A DNA stretch of 64,000 nucleotides. Origin: Novosphingobium resinovorum. Lineage in GTDB: Bacteria; Pseudomonadota; Alphaproteobacteria; Sphingomonadales; Sphingomonadaceae. A model generated the notes under the pieces. The model made no database searches. It had not been told where the DNA came from and was given only the letters and a program-made list of their open reading frames with translations. Position 1 is the first letter of the stretch. Each line of letters begins with the position of its first letter. Below, piece by piece: positions 1 to 9,678 of this stretch. A program made the position numbers and the translations under genes. The stretch lies in the NCBI RefSeq assembly GCF_001742225.1, contig NZ_CP017077.1:744001-808000 (forward strand). The letters are read 5' to 3'.

Positions 1-60
1 AATCACCCGATTTGGGCGGGGTGAATACAGGGTTCCGATTCTCCGGAGGGGTGCCGACAG

Positions 61-258
61 ATGAACCATCATCAAATGCGTGTTTCCGCCGAATGCTCTT
101 GCGGAAACACGTTCAACATTGAGGACATGCTTTGCGCTGGCGGTGTGAGCTTCTTTGCCTGCCCCAGCTGCGGCACGAAGGGCTCGGTTAGCGAAAAGGA
201 GATTGCATCCTTGGCGAGAGCTAAGGCGGTGTCCGTGCCTGCCATGACGTTCAAGTAG
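61..258 (+). CDS. Small zinc-ribbon-like hypothetical protein (65 aa)
   Basis: The protein has a CSCG pair near residue 13 and a CPSCG pair near residue 34. This spacing would suit a compact four-cysteine zinc ribbon. A strong GGAGGGG ribosome binding site lies about 8 bases before the ATG, which supports real translation. No further domain or membrane segment is visible, and the product is not recognised beyond the metal-binding look. The next sequence downstream is eroded IS66 DNA, so its original neighbours may have been lost. Confidence 0.6.
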   Translation: MNHHQMRVSAECSCGNTFNIEDMLCAGGVSFFACPSCGTKGSVSEKEIASLARAKAVSVPAMTFK

Positions 259-375
259 CGGGAACTGCGTCCTGCCTGCCGATGACGAGATGCAGTGCAT
301 CGTCTCTCGCTCCTCCCGCCTTCTAAAATTCCCCCGCTCCCCCGCGCGTTTGCGCTGGTGAGGGGTACGTTTTAA

Positions 376-501
376 CCGACGGGGGCACCGAACGACAGAA
401 CAGCGTTGGTGTCGCTGACAGCCTCGCACCTCGCTTGCCTGCTCGACGGGATCGACTGGTGGAACCCGCAGTATTCCTGGCGTCTGCAGAACGCTGGATA
501 G
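376..501 (+). pseudogene. tnpB: IS66 TnpB (orf2) C-terminal fragment
   Basis: Translation from 376 gives 41 codons that match the C-terminus of IS66 TnpB, with SLTASHLACLLDGIDWWNPQ close to the SASAMACLLEGVDWRNPQ tail of the intact tnpB copy at 63174-63521. There is no start codon and the body of the gene is absent, so this is a remnant. Confidence 0.7.
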
Positions 502-573
502 GGGCGCCGTTTTCTTCTCCAGCGGAGCATTTTGCGCTTCATTCGAACGAGTTTCTGTGATTCCATCGCGGTC

Positions 574-2210
574 ATGGAAGCCGCCGTTTCGCCCCTTCCT
601 GACGATATCGAAGCGCTCAAGGCGCTGCTGGCGAGTGCGACCCAGCGGGCCAATGAGGCCGAAGCCAAGCTCGCCAATGCCCATGCCCGGGGGAGTGCCA
701 CCGGGGCGGTGATCGCGCACCTCAAGCTGCAGATCGCCAAGCTCAGACGCGAGCAGTACGGCGCGAGCGCTAAGCGCACCCGCCGCCTGCTAAAACGGAT
801 GGAACTGCAGCTCGAAGAGCTTGAGGACGATGCGGCTGAGGACAGTCTTGCTGCCGAAGTCGCGGCCGAGAAGACGGCGACCGTCACCGCCTTCGAGCGT
901 AAGCGGCCGGGCAGAATGCCGTTTCCCGAGCTTCTGCTTCGCGAGAGGATTGTGGTGCCGGCACCGTGCTCTTGCCCGGCTTGCGGCGGGAGCCGGCTGT
1001 CCAAGCTTGGCGAGGATGTCAGCGAGACGCTTGAAGTGATCCCGCGCGCTCGGAATGTCGTCCAGGCCGTGCGCGAGAACTTCTCCTGCCGGGACTGCGA
1101 GACGATCACGCAGCCGCCCACGCCCTTCCACGTCGTGCCGCGTGGCTGGGCTGCCCCGAGCTTCCTCGCCATGCTGCTGTTCGAGAAGTACGGCCAGTAC
1201 TAACCCCTCAACCGCAAGGCGGAGCGTTTCGCCCGCGAGGGCGTACCGCTGAGCACCTCGACGCTCGCCGACCAGGTTGGTGCCGCCGCCTTCGCGCTGC
1301 TGCCGCTCTACCGCCTCATCGAGGCACACGTCCTCGCCGCCAAGCGATTGCATGGCGACGATACGACCGTGCCGGTCATGGCCAAGGTGAAGACCGATAC
1401 CGCCAGCCTACGGGTTTACGTGCGGGATGATCGACCATTCGCCGGCGCCGATCCGCCCGCGGCGCTGTTCCACTATTCGCGCGATAGGCGCGGCGAACGT
1501 CCAAGGGCGCATCTCGCATCCTGGTCAGGGATCCTGCAGGCCGATGCCTATGGCGGTTACGGCGAGCTATGCCCCCGGTCGCTTGCCTGCGCCTGTTCAT
1601 GAGGCCGGCTGCTTTGCTCACGCGAGACGCAAGTTCTTCGAACTGGCCGACGTCGCCAGCGCAGCCCGCAAAAAGAGCCGCGGCGATCATGCCGGCATGA
1701 TCTACCCGATCGCGCTAGAAGCCGTGCAGCGGATCGATGCGCTGTTCGATGTCGAGCGCGGCATCAATGGCCAGGACGCCGACGAGCGTCTCGCCGTACG
1801 CCGCGAGTTGAGCGGGCCCCTAATGGCTGAGCTCCACGCTTGGCTGACCAGCCAGCTCACCAGGCTGTCGCGCAACCACGATCTCGCCAAAGCCATCAAT
1901 TACATGCTGCGACGTTGGGATACCTTCGCCCACTTCCTCACCGACGGGAAGGTCTGTATGACCAACAACGCGGCAGAACGTGCGCTGCGTGCCACTAGGC
2001 CGCAAGGCCTGGCTGTTCTGCGGATCCGATCGCGGCGGCCAGCGCGCGGCGGTCCTCTACACCCTGATCCAGACTGCTCACCTCAACGACGTTGATCCGC
2101 AGGCTTGGCTCGCGGATGTGCTCACCCGCATCGCCGAGCATCCGGCCCGCCAACTCGACGAACTGCTGCCCTGGAAATGGCTGCCCGCACGCCGCTCCAT
2201 CACCACTTGA
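574..2210 (+). pseudogene. tnpC: IS66-family TnpC transposase, broken by a stop and two frameshifts
   Basis: The N-terminal part has the IS66 coiled region and zinc-finger section (CSCPACGG, then CRDC). A TAA at 1201-1203 interrupts the conserved KYGQ..PLNRKAERF stretch. The frame then continues through the catalytic region (HGDDTTVPV near 1350, LQADAYGGYGEL) and shifts near 1567 into GCFAHARRKFFELADV. A second shift near 1990 leads into GRKAWLFCGSDRGGQRAAV. All conserved blocks remain in order, so decay is recent, but no full-length transposase can be made. Confidence 0.88.
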
Positions 2211-2245
2211 TCAGAGCTGCGCCGCGGCTTTCACCGGATGGCTAC

Positions 2246-2606
2246 GACACTCCCAACGTCCAACTTGCTAAAGATCCATCAGCAGCAACCGCCCGCTTTG
2301 CGGAAGTTCAGCGCGTTGCCCGCCAATCCAAAAACCGGCCATCCGATTTGTTTCCAGGTCAGCGTTACGTGTTACCGTTTCGGACTGAGGGTTTCCGATG
2401 CGAGATCGCTGTGACCTGTCTGCGGCAAACTCCACGACTGTACATTTGTCGGTTAGCCCGGATGGAGCACCGCTCGCAGCCTCTTAAGCAATATTCCTGC
2501 TATAGGCTGTACCTATGTTTATCTAAAAAATGCATATTTTACATGATGCTTTGGATGATGGACAACGGCCCAAAGAGACGAAAGGAGAGGCTTGTTGCCC
2601 CATAAA
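2246..2606. other. Intergenic region between the IS66 remnant and the nucleoside hydrolase gene
   Basis: No supported gene is seen here. It becomes AT-rich from about 2480 to 2560 and probably carries the promoter of the downstream exported-enzyme pair. A GGAGAGG stretch at 2584-2590 is the likely ribosome binding site of the next gene. Confidence 0.4.
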
Positions 2607-3620
2607 ATGGAACGCCGGAAATTCGTCGGTTTGGCGATGACGCTCGCTAGCGCACTCGCGGTGCCCGCACATGCATTTGGCAAGCAGCCAGCGTTAGCAC
2701 GGGTGATCCTCGACAACGACTTCGCTGGTGATCCGGACGGATTGTTTCAGCTTGCGCATCACGCATTGTGCTCGTCGGTCAAGATTTCTCTCATCGTGGG
2801 ATCGCACCTTCCCGCCAAGTTCGGCAGCGGGCACGACGCCCAAGATGCAATCGCACGGGTTGGCGAAGTTCTCGAAATCATGAAGCTTGCCGGCAAGTAT
2901 AGCATCATAGCCGGATCCGAGACGCCAATCCAGTCACGCACCTCCTCGAAACCCAGTACGGCATCGGCTGCCATCGTCCGCGAAGCTATGCGCGAAGACG
3001 CTAACGAGCCTCTGATCTATGCGGCCGGCGCTGGGCTAACCGATCTCGCGCTCGCTTGGTTGTCTGAGCCGCGCATTGGCCGCCGCATAAAATTGGTCTG
3101 GATCGGTGGGAACACTCATTCCGGCTTTGGAAATCCCGGAGCCAAGCCGGGCGAACCGGAATTCAATTTCTCTATCGATCCTGTAGCGGCGCAAGTGCTG
3201 TTCAACGAATCCGATATCGAGATCTGGCAAGTGCCCTCCGATGCCTATAGCCAGATGCTGTTCAGCACGGCCGAACTTGAGGAGTTGGGTGGACAGAGCC
3301 GGCTCGGCGCCTATCTTAAGTCTAGGGTCGATGCGATACCGGAGATGTTCGCCAAGATACCTGGCGTACCCCCGGTGGCCATGACAGACGCCTACGTCCT
3401 GGGCGACAGTCCGCTGGTGACATTGACCGCGCTGGTTCCCCCTATGCAGCCAGATCCTACATCGAGCCGGTACAAGCTGCTGCCAACACCAAGGCTTCTC
3501 GACAACGGAAGCTATGCGGAGCGTGCGGGTGGGCGCCCCATGCGGGTCTACACTTACGTCGATGCAGGACTGACATTCAGGGACATGCTGGCGCGTTTCA
3601 GGCTTCTTTCGGCAGCATAG
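2607..3620 (+). CDS. Exported nucleoside hydrolase-like (IUNH superfamily) protein
   Basis: The fold resembles inosine/uridine-preferring nucleoside hydrolases, which cleave the N-glycosidic bond of ribonucleosides using a Ca2+ bound by an N-terminal aspartate cluster. That cluster appears here as DNDFAGDPDG near residues 36-45, an unusual form of the common D-x-D-x-x-x-DD motif. Later, WIGGNTHSGFG and EFNFSIDP fit the family. A signal peptide is visible (MERRKFVGLAMTL then SALAVPAHA), so the enzyme acts outside the cytoplasm, which is atypical. I chose the ATG because the signal peptide begins there; a TTG at 2595 has better spacing from the ribosome binding site. The GH1 gene follows 70 bases downstream. 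Substrate is unknown. Confidence 0.75.
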   Translation: MERRKFVGLAMTLASALAVPAHAFGKQPALARVILDNDFAGDPDGLFQLAHHALCSSVKISLIVGSHLPAKFGSGHDAQDAIARVGEVLEIMKLAGKYSIIAGSETPIQSRTSSKPSTASAAIVREAMREDANEPLIYAAGAGLTDLALAWLSEPRIGRRIKLVWIGGNTHSGFGNPGAKPGEPEFNFSIDPVAAQVLFNESDIEIWQVPSDAYSQMLFSTAELEELGGQSRLGAYLKSRVDAIPEMFAKIPGVPPVAMTDAYVLGDSPLVTLTALVPPMQPDPTSSRYKLLPTPRLLDNGSYAERAGGRPMRVYTYVDAGLTFRDMLARFRLLSAA

Positions 3621-3690
3621 GCTCCGGAACAAGTGCCTGTCTGATTTCATGGCCGGGCCCACCCGCCTGCCGCTTCACCAAGGACTTCGC

Positions 3691-5037
3691 ATGATCGACC
3701 GACGTTCAATCATCGCCGGCGCTGCCGCGCTTGCTGCCGCGCCCATGCTTGCTGGAAAAGCGCTCGCCGCTCCTGCGCAAAAGCAATCCTCGCTAGGATC
3801 GGCCAGCTTCCCTTCCGGCTTCCTGTGGGGCGCGGCTACTGCCGGCCACCAGATCGAGGGTAACAACACGAATTCCGACCAGTGGCTTCTCGAGAATGTG
3901 CAACCTACTATCACTGGCGCGCCGTCGGGTGATGCTGTCAACAGCCTCGAGCTATGGCGAGATGACCTCGACCTTGTGAAAAGCATCGGGCTCAATGGGT
4001 TCCGCTTCAGTCTTGAGTGGCCACGCATCGAGCCGGAACCGGGAATGTTCTCGTGCGCCATGCTCGATCACTACAAGGCCATCATCGATGGCTGCCGCGA
4101 ACGTGGTATTGCCCCGGTGGTCTCCTTCAACCACTACACAACGCCACGCTGGTTTGCCGCCCAAGGAGGATGGTTGCATCCCGATGCGAGCGACCTGTTC
4201 GCTCGTTTCTGCGAGCGGGCGGCCAAACATCTCGCAAGCGGAATAGCAATCGCGACGACCTTGAACGAGCCGAACCTGCCCCGCCTGCTGCCCTTCGTTC
4301 TGCCCCCTCAGTTCATGGGAGGATTGCGCGCCAATCTGGCTGCGGCCGCAAAGGCTGCGGGCGTACCGCGCTATCTCGTGGCTAACACCGTCTTGCCGGA
4401 GGACGTCCCCGCCCTGACCGCCGCGATGATCAAGGGCCACAAAAGTGCGCGTGCCGCGATCAAGGCAGTGCGCCCCGACCTTCCCGTCGGCTTCACACTG
4501 TCTATCGCCGACGACCAGCCCGTCGGCCCGAATTCCATCCGAGACCGGATGCGGGCCGAACTCTACGGAGACTGGCTGGCAGTGGCGCGCGATGACGATT
4601 TCGTCGCCATCCAGAACTACGAACGCATCCTGTGGGGCAAGGATGGCCGCCTCCCTGCGCCTGCGGGCACGCCGCGCAATTTCCGCGGCGCCGAAGTATA
4701 TGCTCCGTCACTCGCCGGCGCGGCGCGATACGCCTACCAGGCGACCGGCAAGCCGGTTTTGGTAACCGAGCACGGTGTCGGAACCGACGACGATACAATC
4801 CGCGCCAACCTTATCCGCGACGGCCTACGGGAACTTCTCGGGGCGATGGCCGAAGGAGTCCCGGTACAAGGCTATATCCATTGGACGCTGATGGACAATT
4901 ACGAATGGGGAGCTGGCATCGGCCACGGCGCCTTCGGCCTTGCCAGCGTCGATCCGGTCACATTCAAACGGTCTCCTAAGCCAAGCGCTCAGGTTTTGAA
5001 GGCAATCGCTCAATCAAATTCAATATCGCCGATTTGA
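3691..5037 (+). CDS. Exported glycoside hydrolase family 1 (beta-glucosidase-like)
   Basis: GH1 enzymes are retaining beta-glycosidases with a TIM barrel. The acid/base glutamate is in TLNEPN (about E193) and the nucleophile in VTEHGVGT (about E360), where most relatives have TENG. The N-terminal FPSGFLWGAATAGHQIEG signature and the C-terminal GYIHWTLMDNYEWGAG block are also present. The start at 3691 is favoured over 3649 because AAGGA lies 6 bases upstream and because it opens a Tat-type signal peptide (DRRSIIAGAAALAA). Length after the signal, about 420 residues, is normal. It is probably co-transcribed with the preceding nucleoside hydrolase-like gene; together they suggest periplasmic handling of a glycosylated or ribosylated compound. 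Confidence 0.88.
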   Translation: MIDRRSIIAGAAALAAAPMLAGKALAAPAQKQSSLGSASFPSGFLWGAATAGHQIEGNNTNSDQWLLENVQPTITGAPSGDAVNSLELWRDDLDLVKSIGLNGFRFSLEWPRIEPEPGMFSCAMLDHYKAIIDGCRERGIAPVVSFNHYTTPRWFAAQGGWLHPDASDLFARFCERAAKHLASGIAIATTLNEPNLPRLLPFVLPPQFMGGLRANLAAAAKAAGVPRYLVANTVLPEDVPALTAAMIKGHKSARAAIKAVRPDLPVGFTLSIADDQPVGPNSIRDRMRAELYGDWLAVARDDDFVAIQNYERILWGKDGRLPAPAGTPRNFRGAEVYAPSLAGAARYAYQATGKPVLVTEHGVGTDDDTIRANLIRDGLRELLGAMAEGVPVQGYIHWTLMDNYEWGAGIGHGAFGLASVDPVTFKRSPKPSAQVLKAIAQSNSISPI

Positions 5038-5169
5038 GGTGGTAGCAGCCGGGCTCGATCTCTTGTGCAAGGGAAGGCGCGAAACTCGTTTTCGCCTTCC
5101 CAACCATGTCCGCCCGACGCAGACGGGCGTACTCGATCACTTGGGCAGGTCGGCAATCGACCCACTCTC

Positions 5170-5529
5170 TCAGCCTGCCGGCGAATGCAGTACTCGCACC
5201 GGTGACGCTTGAAGTCGCAGCAGGTCTGGTGCTCGGCAAGCCGATCGGCGTGTTCGGCTTGTCGCTGTTGGCCACCAAGCTGAGATTGGCGGATGCTCCG
5301 GCGCATGCCAGCCGGATGCAGAATGCTGGGGGTAGCCCTGCTCTGTGGGTTCGGCTTCACGATGAGCCTTTTCATCGCCCTCCTGGCGTTCCCGGGCGAC
5401 CCGATCCTTCAGTCCGAAGCCAAAGTCGGCATTCTCGTCGGTTCATTGATTTCCGGCATTCTGGGCTTCTTGGTGCTGCGCATCGCGCACCGTGAAGTCC
5501 CGATCAGCCATACAGCAGCGTCAGCGTAA
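5170..5529 (+). pseudogene. nhaA: NhaA Na+/H+ antiporter C-terminal remnant with frameshift
   Basis: About 110 codons match the last quarter of NhaA: GLVLGKPIGVFGLSLLATKL in one frame, then [20 protein letters not shown] and [15 protein letters not shown] in another, with the shift near 5320. The remaining two thirds, including the Na+-binding aspartates, is missing upstream. The remnant cannot function. Its end overlaps the 3' end of the convergent SLC13 permease gene by 26 bases. Confidence 0.85.
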
Positions 5530-7225
5530 TCGCCGTACAGGCTACCACAGCCACGACCAACGGCGCGCCCATCCGGGCATAATCGCTGAATCGGTAGCCG
5601 CCCGGCCCCATGACCAGAAGATTGTTCTGATGACCAATCGGGGTCAGAAAGTCCGATGATGCGCCGATAAGCACCGCCAGCAGCGCGGCATCGGGACTGA
5701 CGTGGAGAAGATTGGCGGCATCTATCGCGAGCGGGCCCATGATGATCGCCGTCGCCACGTTGTTGAGGAAGATCGAAAGCACCAAGGTGACGGAGCAAAG
5801 CGCGGCCAGCACGACGATCAGCGGCAATCCCGTCAACGTCTCGCCCAGCCACTGTGCGGCGATGGCTGCAGCACCGCTGTTCTCAAAGCTCTGTCCAACC
5901 GGGATCATGGCTGCAAGCAGGACAATCACGCTCCAGTCGATGGAGCGGTAGATTTCCTCAGATGGCAGCAGCCGCAGCGCCGCGATCAGGACCGCGGCGC
6001 CCGTGAAGGCCAGCGCAGGCGAGAGACCTAGCCCGACGATGCAGGCGATTGCCGCTGCGAAAATTGCGAGAATTCCGGCCGCGCGGCTGTGAGCGGTCGG
6101 GACGGGATCGTGCCGGTCGATCTCAAGGACACGGGCACTGGCGCTGAACGCACCAAGTTCTGCCTGAGGACCGCGGATATAGAGCTGGTCGCCTGCCCGT
6201 ATGCGCATGTCCACCAATTGCCGCCGTTCCCTGGCCACGCGGGGGCCTACCGCGACAACCTGCAGCTGCTGCCGGCTGCGGGTTCGCACTTCGTCGTAGC
6301 CAAGCCCGATGAGCGGAGAGCCGTGCGCCACCGCGACGCGGACGGTGACGGCATCTGGCACATGGTCTGCTGGAACATCGCTGGCGAGGCCAGCTGTCGC
6401 TGCTACAGACCACTGGTTCTTACGCGAAACGACCAGCAGGCGGTCCCGCGCCCGAAATTGACTGACGCCGGTTATCGGCGCGATGTCCCGGAAGGTGGCG
6501 AGCATCCGCGCTCCGGCAGCCCGGAGGCGGCTACGCAGTTCCTCGGCATCCAGACGCTCGTCCACCACCGACAGCTCGTACACCCGCCACGGCGGCTTTC
6601 CGTTGCTGGAACTGCGCGTCCGCACCGGCAGCAGGCGCCACCCCACCACACACAGGTAGGCAAGGCCGACGACCGTCACTGCGACCCCCACGGGGGTCAT
6701 GGCAAAGAAGCCGAGGGGCGCACCCAATCTCGCTTCCCGCACGGAAGACAGGATGAGGTTAGCCGGCGTCCCGATCAGCGTCGTCATCCCGCCCAGAATC
6801 GTTGCAAACGCGAGGGGCATCAAGGTGGCGGCCGGTGATCGCCTGGCCGTACGCGCGATCTCGGCCGCGATCGGCATCGTGATGACCAGAGCGGCGATAT
6901 TGTTCATGAAGGCCGAAAGCATGGCGCCGACGACCAGAAGGCCGGCCAAGCGTATCGCGAACGGCGCATTGATTGGGATGATCCGATCGGCAACGAGACC
7001 CGCAGCGCCGCTGAGCTCGATCGCCCGCCCGACCACAAGCACCGCCGCAACCGCCATCACGGCAGGATCGGCAAATCCGGCAAAGGCGTCAGCCGGCGCG
7101 ACAAGACCCGTCACCAGGCAGGCGAAGAGCGCAAGAAATGCAACCAGATCATGCCGGACACGCTCGGATACGAACAGGACGAGTGCACCCAGCAGGATCA
7201 GGGCACTGACAAGGGCCGGGCTCAA
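5504..7225 (-). CDS. SLC13/DASS-type permease with central TrkA-C domains
   Basis: This is a polytopic membrane protein of 573 aa. The first half has many hydrophobic helices with [15 protein letters not shown] and [10 protein letters not shown], the paired motif of the divalent anion:Na+ symporter superfamily. A soluble central part near residues 210-370 resembles two RCK/TrkA-C regulatory domains. The second half repeats the motif as [15 protein letters not shown] and [15 protein letters not shown]. Relatives carry anions such as sulfate or dicarboxylates, but the substrate cannot be read from sequence. It overlaps the DUF389 gene upstream by 4 bases, so it is translationally coupled to the end of the ectoine-cluster transcript. 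Confidence 0.85.
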   Translation of the reverse strand: MSPALVSALILLGALVLFVSERVRHDLVAFLALFACLVTGLVAPADAFAGFADPAVMAVAAVLVVGRAIELSGAAGLVADRIIPINAPFAIRLAGLLVVGAMLSAFMNNIAALVITMPIAAEIARTARRSPAATLMPLAFATILGGMTTLIGTPANLILSSVREARLGAPLGFFAMTPVGVAVTVVGLAYLCVVGWRLLPVRTRSSSNGKPPWRVYELSVVDERLDAEELRSRLRAAGARMLATFRDIAPITGVSQFRARDRLLVVSRKNQWSVAATAGLASDVPADHVPDAVTVRVAVAHGSPLIGLGYDEVRTRSRQQLQVVAVGPRVARERRQLVDMRIRAGDQLYIRGPQAELGAFSASARVLEIDRHDPVPTAHSRAAGILAIFAAAIACIVGLGLSPALAFTGAAVLIAALRLLPSEEIYRSIDWSVIVLLAAMIPVGQSFENSGAAAIAAQWLGETLTGLPLIVVLAALCSVTLVLSIFLNNVATAIIMGPLAIDAANLLHVSPDAALLAVLIGASSDFLTPIGHQNNLLVMGPGGYRFSDYARMGAPLVVAVVACTAITLTLLYG

Positions 7226-8799
7226 GGCTGTTCCCCGTCTCCTTCGACTTCTCGCAGGACAAAGCGGCTTCCAGCGGCCGGAGCAGGCACGGCTTCGACA
7301 CCGTTCTCCCGCAGGAGATCAGCGATGGTGATGGCTCGCCGCTGGGTCAAAGAGGGGGTCTTTGGTGCCTCCTTCGGCAGCCCCGGAACACCGAGAGCAC
7401 GCACATTCCAGCGTTTTGCGGCCCATGCGCTCACCAAAACGGCTTCGCGCGCCGGAAGGTCGAGTGCATCCTGTGAACCGGGGAATCCGATCGACGGATA
7501 TGCCATCTGCGGCGGGGTGAGCACCACGTCCCATCCATCCGCCTGGGTAGCAGCCCGGCGTTCCAGGGTGCGGTACGTGGCCAGCGTGGCTCCGGGAAGC
7601 GGCATTGCATTGGCCATCGCACGATGGTGATCGCGGTCAATCGTCACGGCATCGGACGCGATGCCGGCTGTCAGGGCGAGCATCTGTGAAAGGCTTGCAA
7701 TGCGATGGGTTTCGATGGCAGCGGCATCCCCTGCCTGGCGGATTTCCTCGCGCTGGGCCTCGATCGCACCGGCCCCCGCCTCGAGCAGAACCTGATCCAG
7801 CCGCAGCTTGATCGGCTGGCCCAGTCTTGCGGTGAGATCGTCCTGCAAAGCTGCGGTGCGCTTCATCTTGTCGCGCGGCGTTATGACGACGGCCCGAACC
7901 ACCGCCGGCTGCGCGTCGAAGTCGATGTCGAGTTGAGTAACCCGAGCATCGGAACCGAAGCGTTCGGAGAGGAAGGACCGGGTCTGGTTCAGCGTCACCG
8001 CTTCGCCGGCAATCTGCTTGAGGGAGATGCCAAGCGGAATGGCCATCGCCACAAAGACGAACAACAGGACGAAGGTCTGCGTCCATGTCTGCTGACTGGA
8101 GAGGCGGTGTCCGAAACCATAGAACCGGGCCATTATCATCGCCGAAAGCGCGATCGTCACGAAGTTAGTGACGAACAGTGCAAAGGCCCCGCCCAGCACC
8201 GGCATGTTCCAGGTCGCAAGGCCAAAGCCCACCACGGCCAAGGGGGGCATCAACGCCGTTGCGATGGCTACGCCGACGATTGTGTCGCCGCGCCCGCGGA
8301 TGATCGCGAACGTTCCGGCAAGCGCTGCGAAAAGCGCGACGGCGAGATCGAACAGATTAGGCCGCGTGCGCGCGATGATCTCGCTGGTCGGTGCCTGGAG
8401 GGGTGACAGCGCAACGATCAGCGCCGTGAACAGCACCGCCGCGCTGGCACCGATCGCAAGCGCCGTCAGCGCCCGTCTCATCTCGCTGAAGTCGAACAGG
8501 GCAAGACTGAAGCCGAGCCCAAGGATCGGACTCATGAGCGGAGAGATCAGCATCGCGCCGATCACCACCGCCGGGGAGGACAGCAGCAGGCCGAGGACCG
8601 CAATACCGGCCGACATCATCACCATGAACGCGTAGCGAGGAGTCCAGCCGCTATCCGCGACGATGCGCGCCATCACCGCTTCGTGATCGACACGCCCCAC
8701 GACCGATCGGCGCCACCAGCGGTAGAGCGCGACATGCTCCAACCGTTCATGGATGGCGCCCTCGTGGCCCGGCGCCGCCGCCGATTGAGATGCCGTCAT
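7222..8799 (-). CDS. DUF389 (TIGR00341-like) membrane protein
   Basis: The 525-aa protein begins with a short cytoplasmic segment and then a cluster of transmembrane helices holding family-typical strings such as LLLSSPAVVIGAMLISPLMS and VGVAIATALMPPLAVVGFGL. From about residue 270 it becomes a soluble domain with repeated alpha/beta look, ending near residue 525. The family has no settled function; members often sit near transport or stress genes. It lies between the periplasmic protein gene (48-base gap) and the SLC13 gene (4-base overlap), which points to a shared role at the membrane during osmotic or ionic stress. Confidence 0.85.
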   Translation of the reverse strand: MTASQSAAAPGHEGAIHERLEHVALYRWWRRSVVGRVDHEAVMARIVADSGWTPRYAFMVMMSAGIAVLGLLLSSPAVVIGAMLISPLMSPILGLGFSLALFDFSEMRRALTALAIGASAAVLFTALIVALSPLQAPTSEIIARTRPNLFDLAVALFAALAGTFAIIRGRGDTIVGVAIATALMPPLAVVGFGLATWNMPVLGGAFALFVTNFVTIALSAMIMARFYGFGHRLSSQQTWTQTFVLLFVFVAMAIPLGISLKQIAGEAVTLNQTRSFLSERFGSDARVTQLDIDFDAQPAVVRAVVITPRDKMKRTAALQDDLTARLGQPIKLRLDQVLLEAGAGAIEAQREEIRQAGDAAAIETHRIASLSQMLALTAGIASDAVTIDRDHHRAMANAMPLPGATLATYRTLERRAATQADGWDVVLTPPQMAYPSIGFPGSQDALDLPAREAVLVSAWAAKRWNVRALGVPGLPKEAPKTPSLTQRRAITIADLLRENGVEAVPAPAAGSRFVLREVEGDGEQP

Positions 8800-8847
8800 T
8801 CCTGCCCCGTCCCCATAACCTTCAAACTGGTGGTGGAATAAGCCCCT

Positions 8848-9678
8848 TCATCGCGTGCGGTTGCAGGTGCCGAGCGACGAGACGACCATGCGATAGTCGT
8901 TCAGCGCCTGTTCCTGCTTTGCGCTGCTGCGCGATACGTTCGCGGCTGCGGGCGGATAGGCGGGAAGGAAGCAGGCCAGGCTATACCATGCCAGGCTGTC
9001 TTGCCGCGGGGGCGCTTCAGTTGCGGCAGCCACCTGCGAGAAGGACACGCCCCAACTCGGCGCCATGCCCGGCTGATGGCGTACCGTGATAGCCGCGCCT
9101 CTCCCGCCCTTGGTGTCGAGGAAGATCTGTGTTTGCCCCTGTCCAGCAAGGTTGCCCGGCACAAACATCAGTTCCCGTACCCGTGTGACGGGTGACGGCG
9201 CGTCGGGCGCCACCATTTCACTCAGGATGGACCGCAAGCGTGCTTCCTGGAGCGGCGTCCACAAGATTTGCGCCGTTGGATCGACGAGCTTGATGTCACT
9301 GGCCTTGTCGGGCACGCGCCAGGCGAAGAGCAGCACCTCGCGCCCGAAAAGCTCCGGACGGTCCTTCGGCAGATCGACAAGGTAGCGCAGCGAAGGGCCG
9401 ATGCCCTGACGTCCGTAAATCAGGGCCTCGGTCTGCGCTTGCGCGTAAAAGCGATCGTGCAGCGCGGTCGGATTACGGACCTGGGCGGGATCGAGGCGCG
9501 ATATCGTCTGGACCCGCGCTTTGATGACCATGCCTGCACGCTTGGACAGTTCCACCAGGTCCGGGTAGCTCGGACCGGCCGGCTGCGGCGCTGTCTGTGC
9601 ATGTGCGGGCGCGACCGAAACGAGCGCAGCAGCCGCAAGTGAACTGGCGCAAAGGGCTTTGATGGAAAAGTCAGGCAT
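8848..9678 (-). CDS. Periplasmic hypothetical protein with signal peptide
   Basis: The start at 9678 opens a clear Sec signal peptide (MPDFSIKALCASSLAAAALV, cleavage likely after APAHA). The mature part of about 245 residues has no motif I recognise. Two cysteines near the C-terminus (ACFLP and GTCNRTR) could form a disulfide. The gene overlaps the end of the mechanosensitive channel gene by 8 bases, which suggests coupled translation and perhaps a partner role with the channel. Confidence 0.65.
   Translation of the reverse strand: MPDFSIKALCASSLAAAALVSVAPAHAQTAPQPAGPSYPDLVELSKRAGMVIKARVQTISRLDPAQVRNPTALHDRFYAQAQTEALIYGRQGIGPSLRYLVDLPKDRPELFGREVLLFAWRVPDKASDIKLVDPTAQILWTPLQEARLRSILSEMVAPDAPSPVTRVRELMFVPGNLAGQGQTQIFLDTKGGRGAAITVRHQPGMAPSWGVSFSQVAAATEAPPRQDSLAWYSLACFLPAYPPAAANVSRSSAKQEQALNDYRMVVSSLGTCNRTR

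Larger units (their letters stand above)
376..2245 (+). mobile_element. Decayed IS66-family insertion sequence
   Basis: The segment holds the last 41 codons of an IS66 TnpB-like gene followed by a broken tnpC. Just after tnpC, the sequence ending at 2245 (reverse complement begins GTAGCCATCCGGTGA) resembles the IS66 terminal sequence at 62731 (GTACGCATCCGCTGA). That is my basis for the right boundary. The left boundary is uncertain because tnpA and most of tnpB are gone. The element cannot transpose on its own. Confidence 0.75.
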
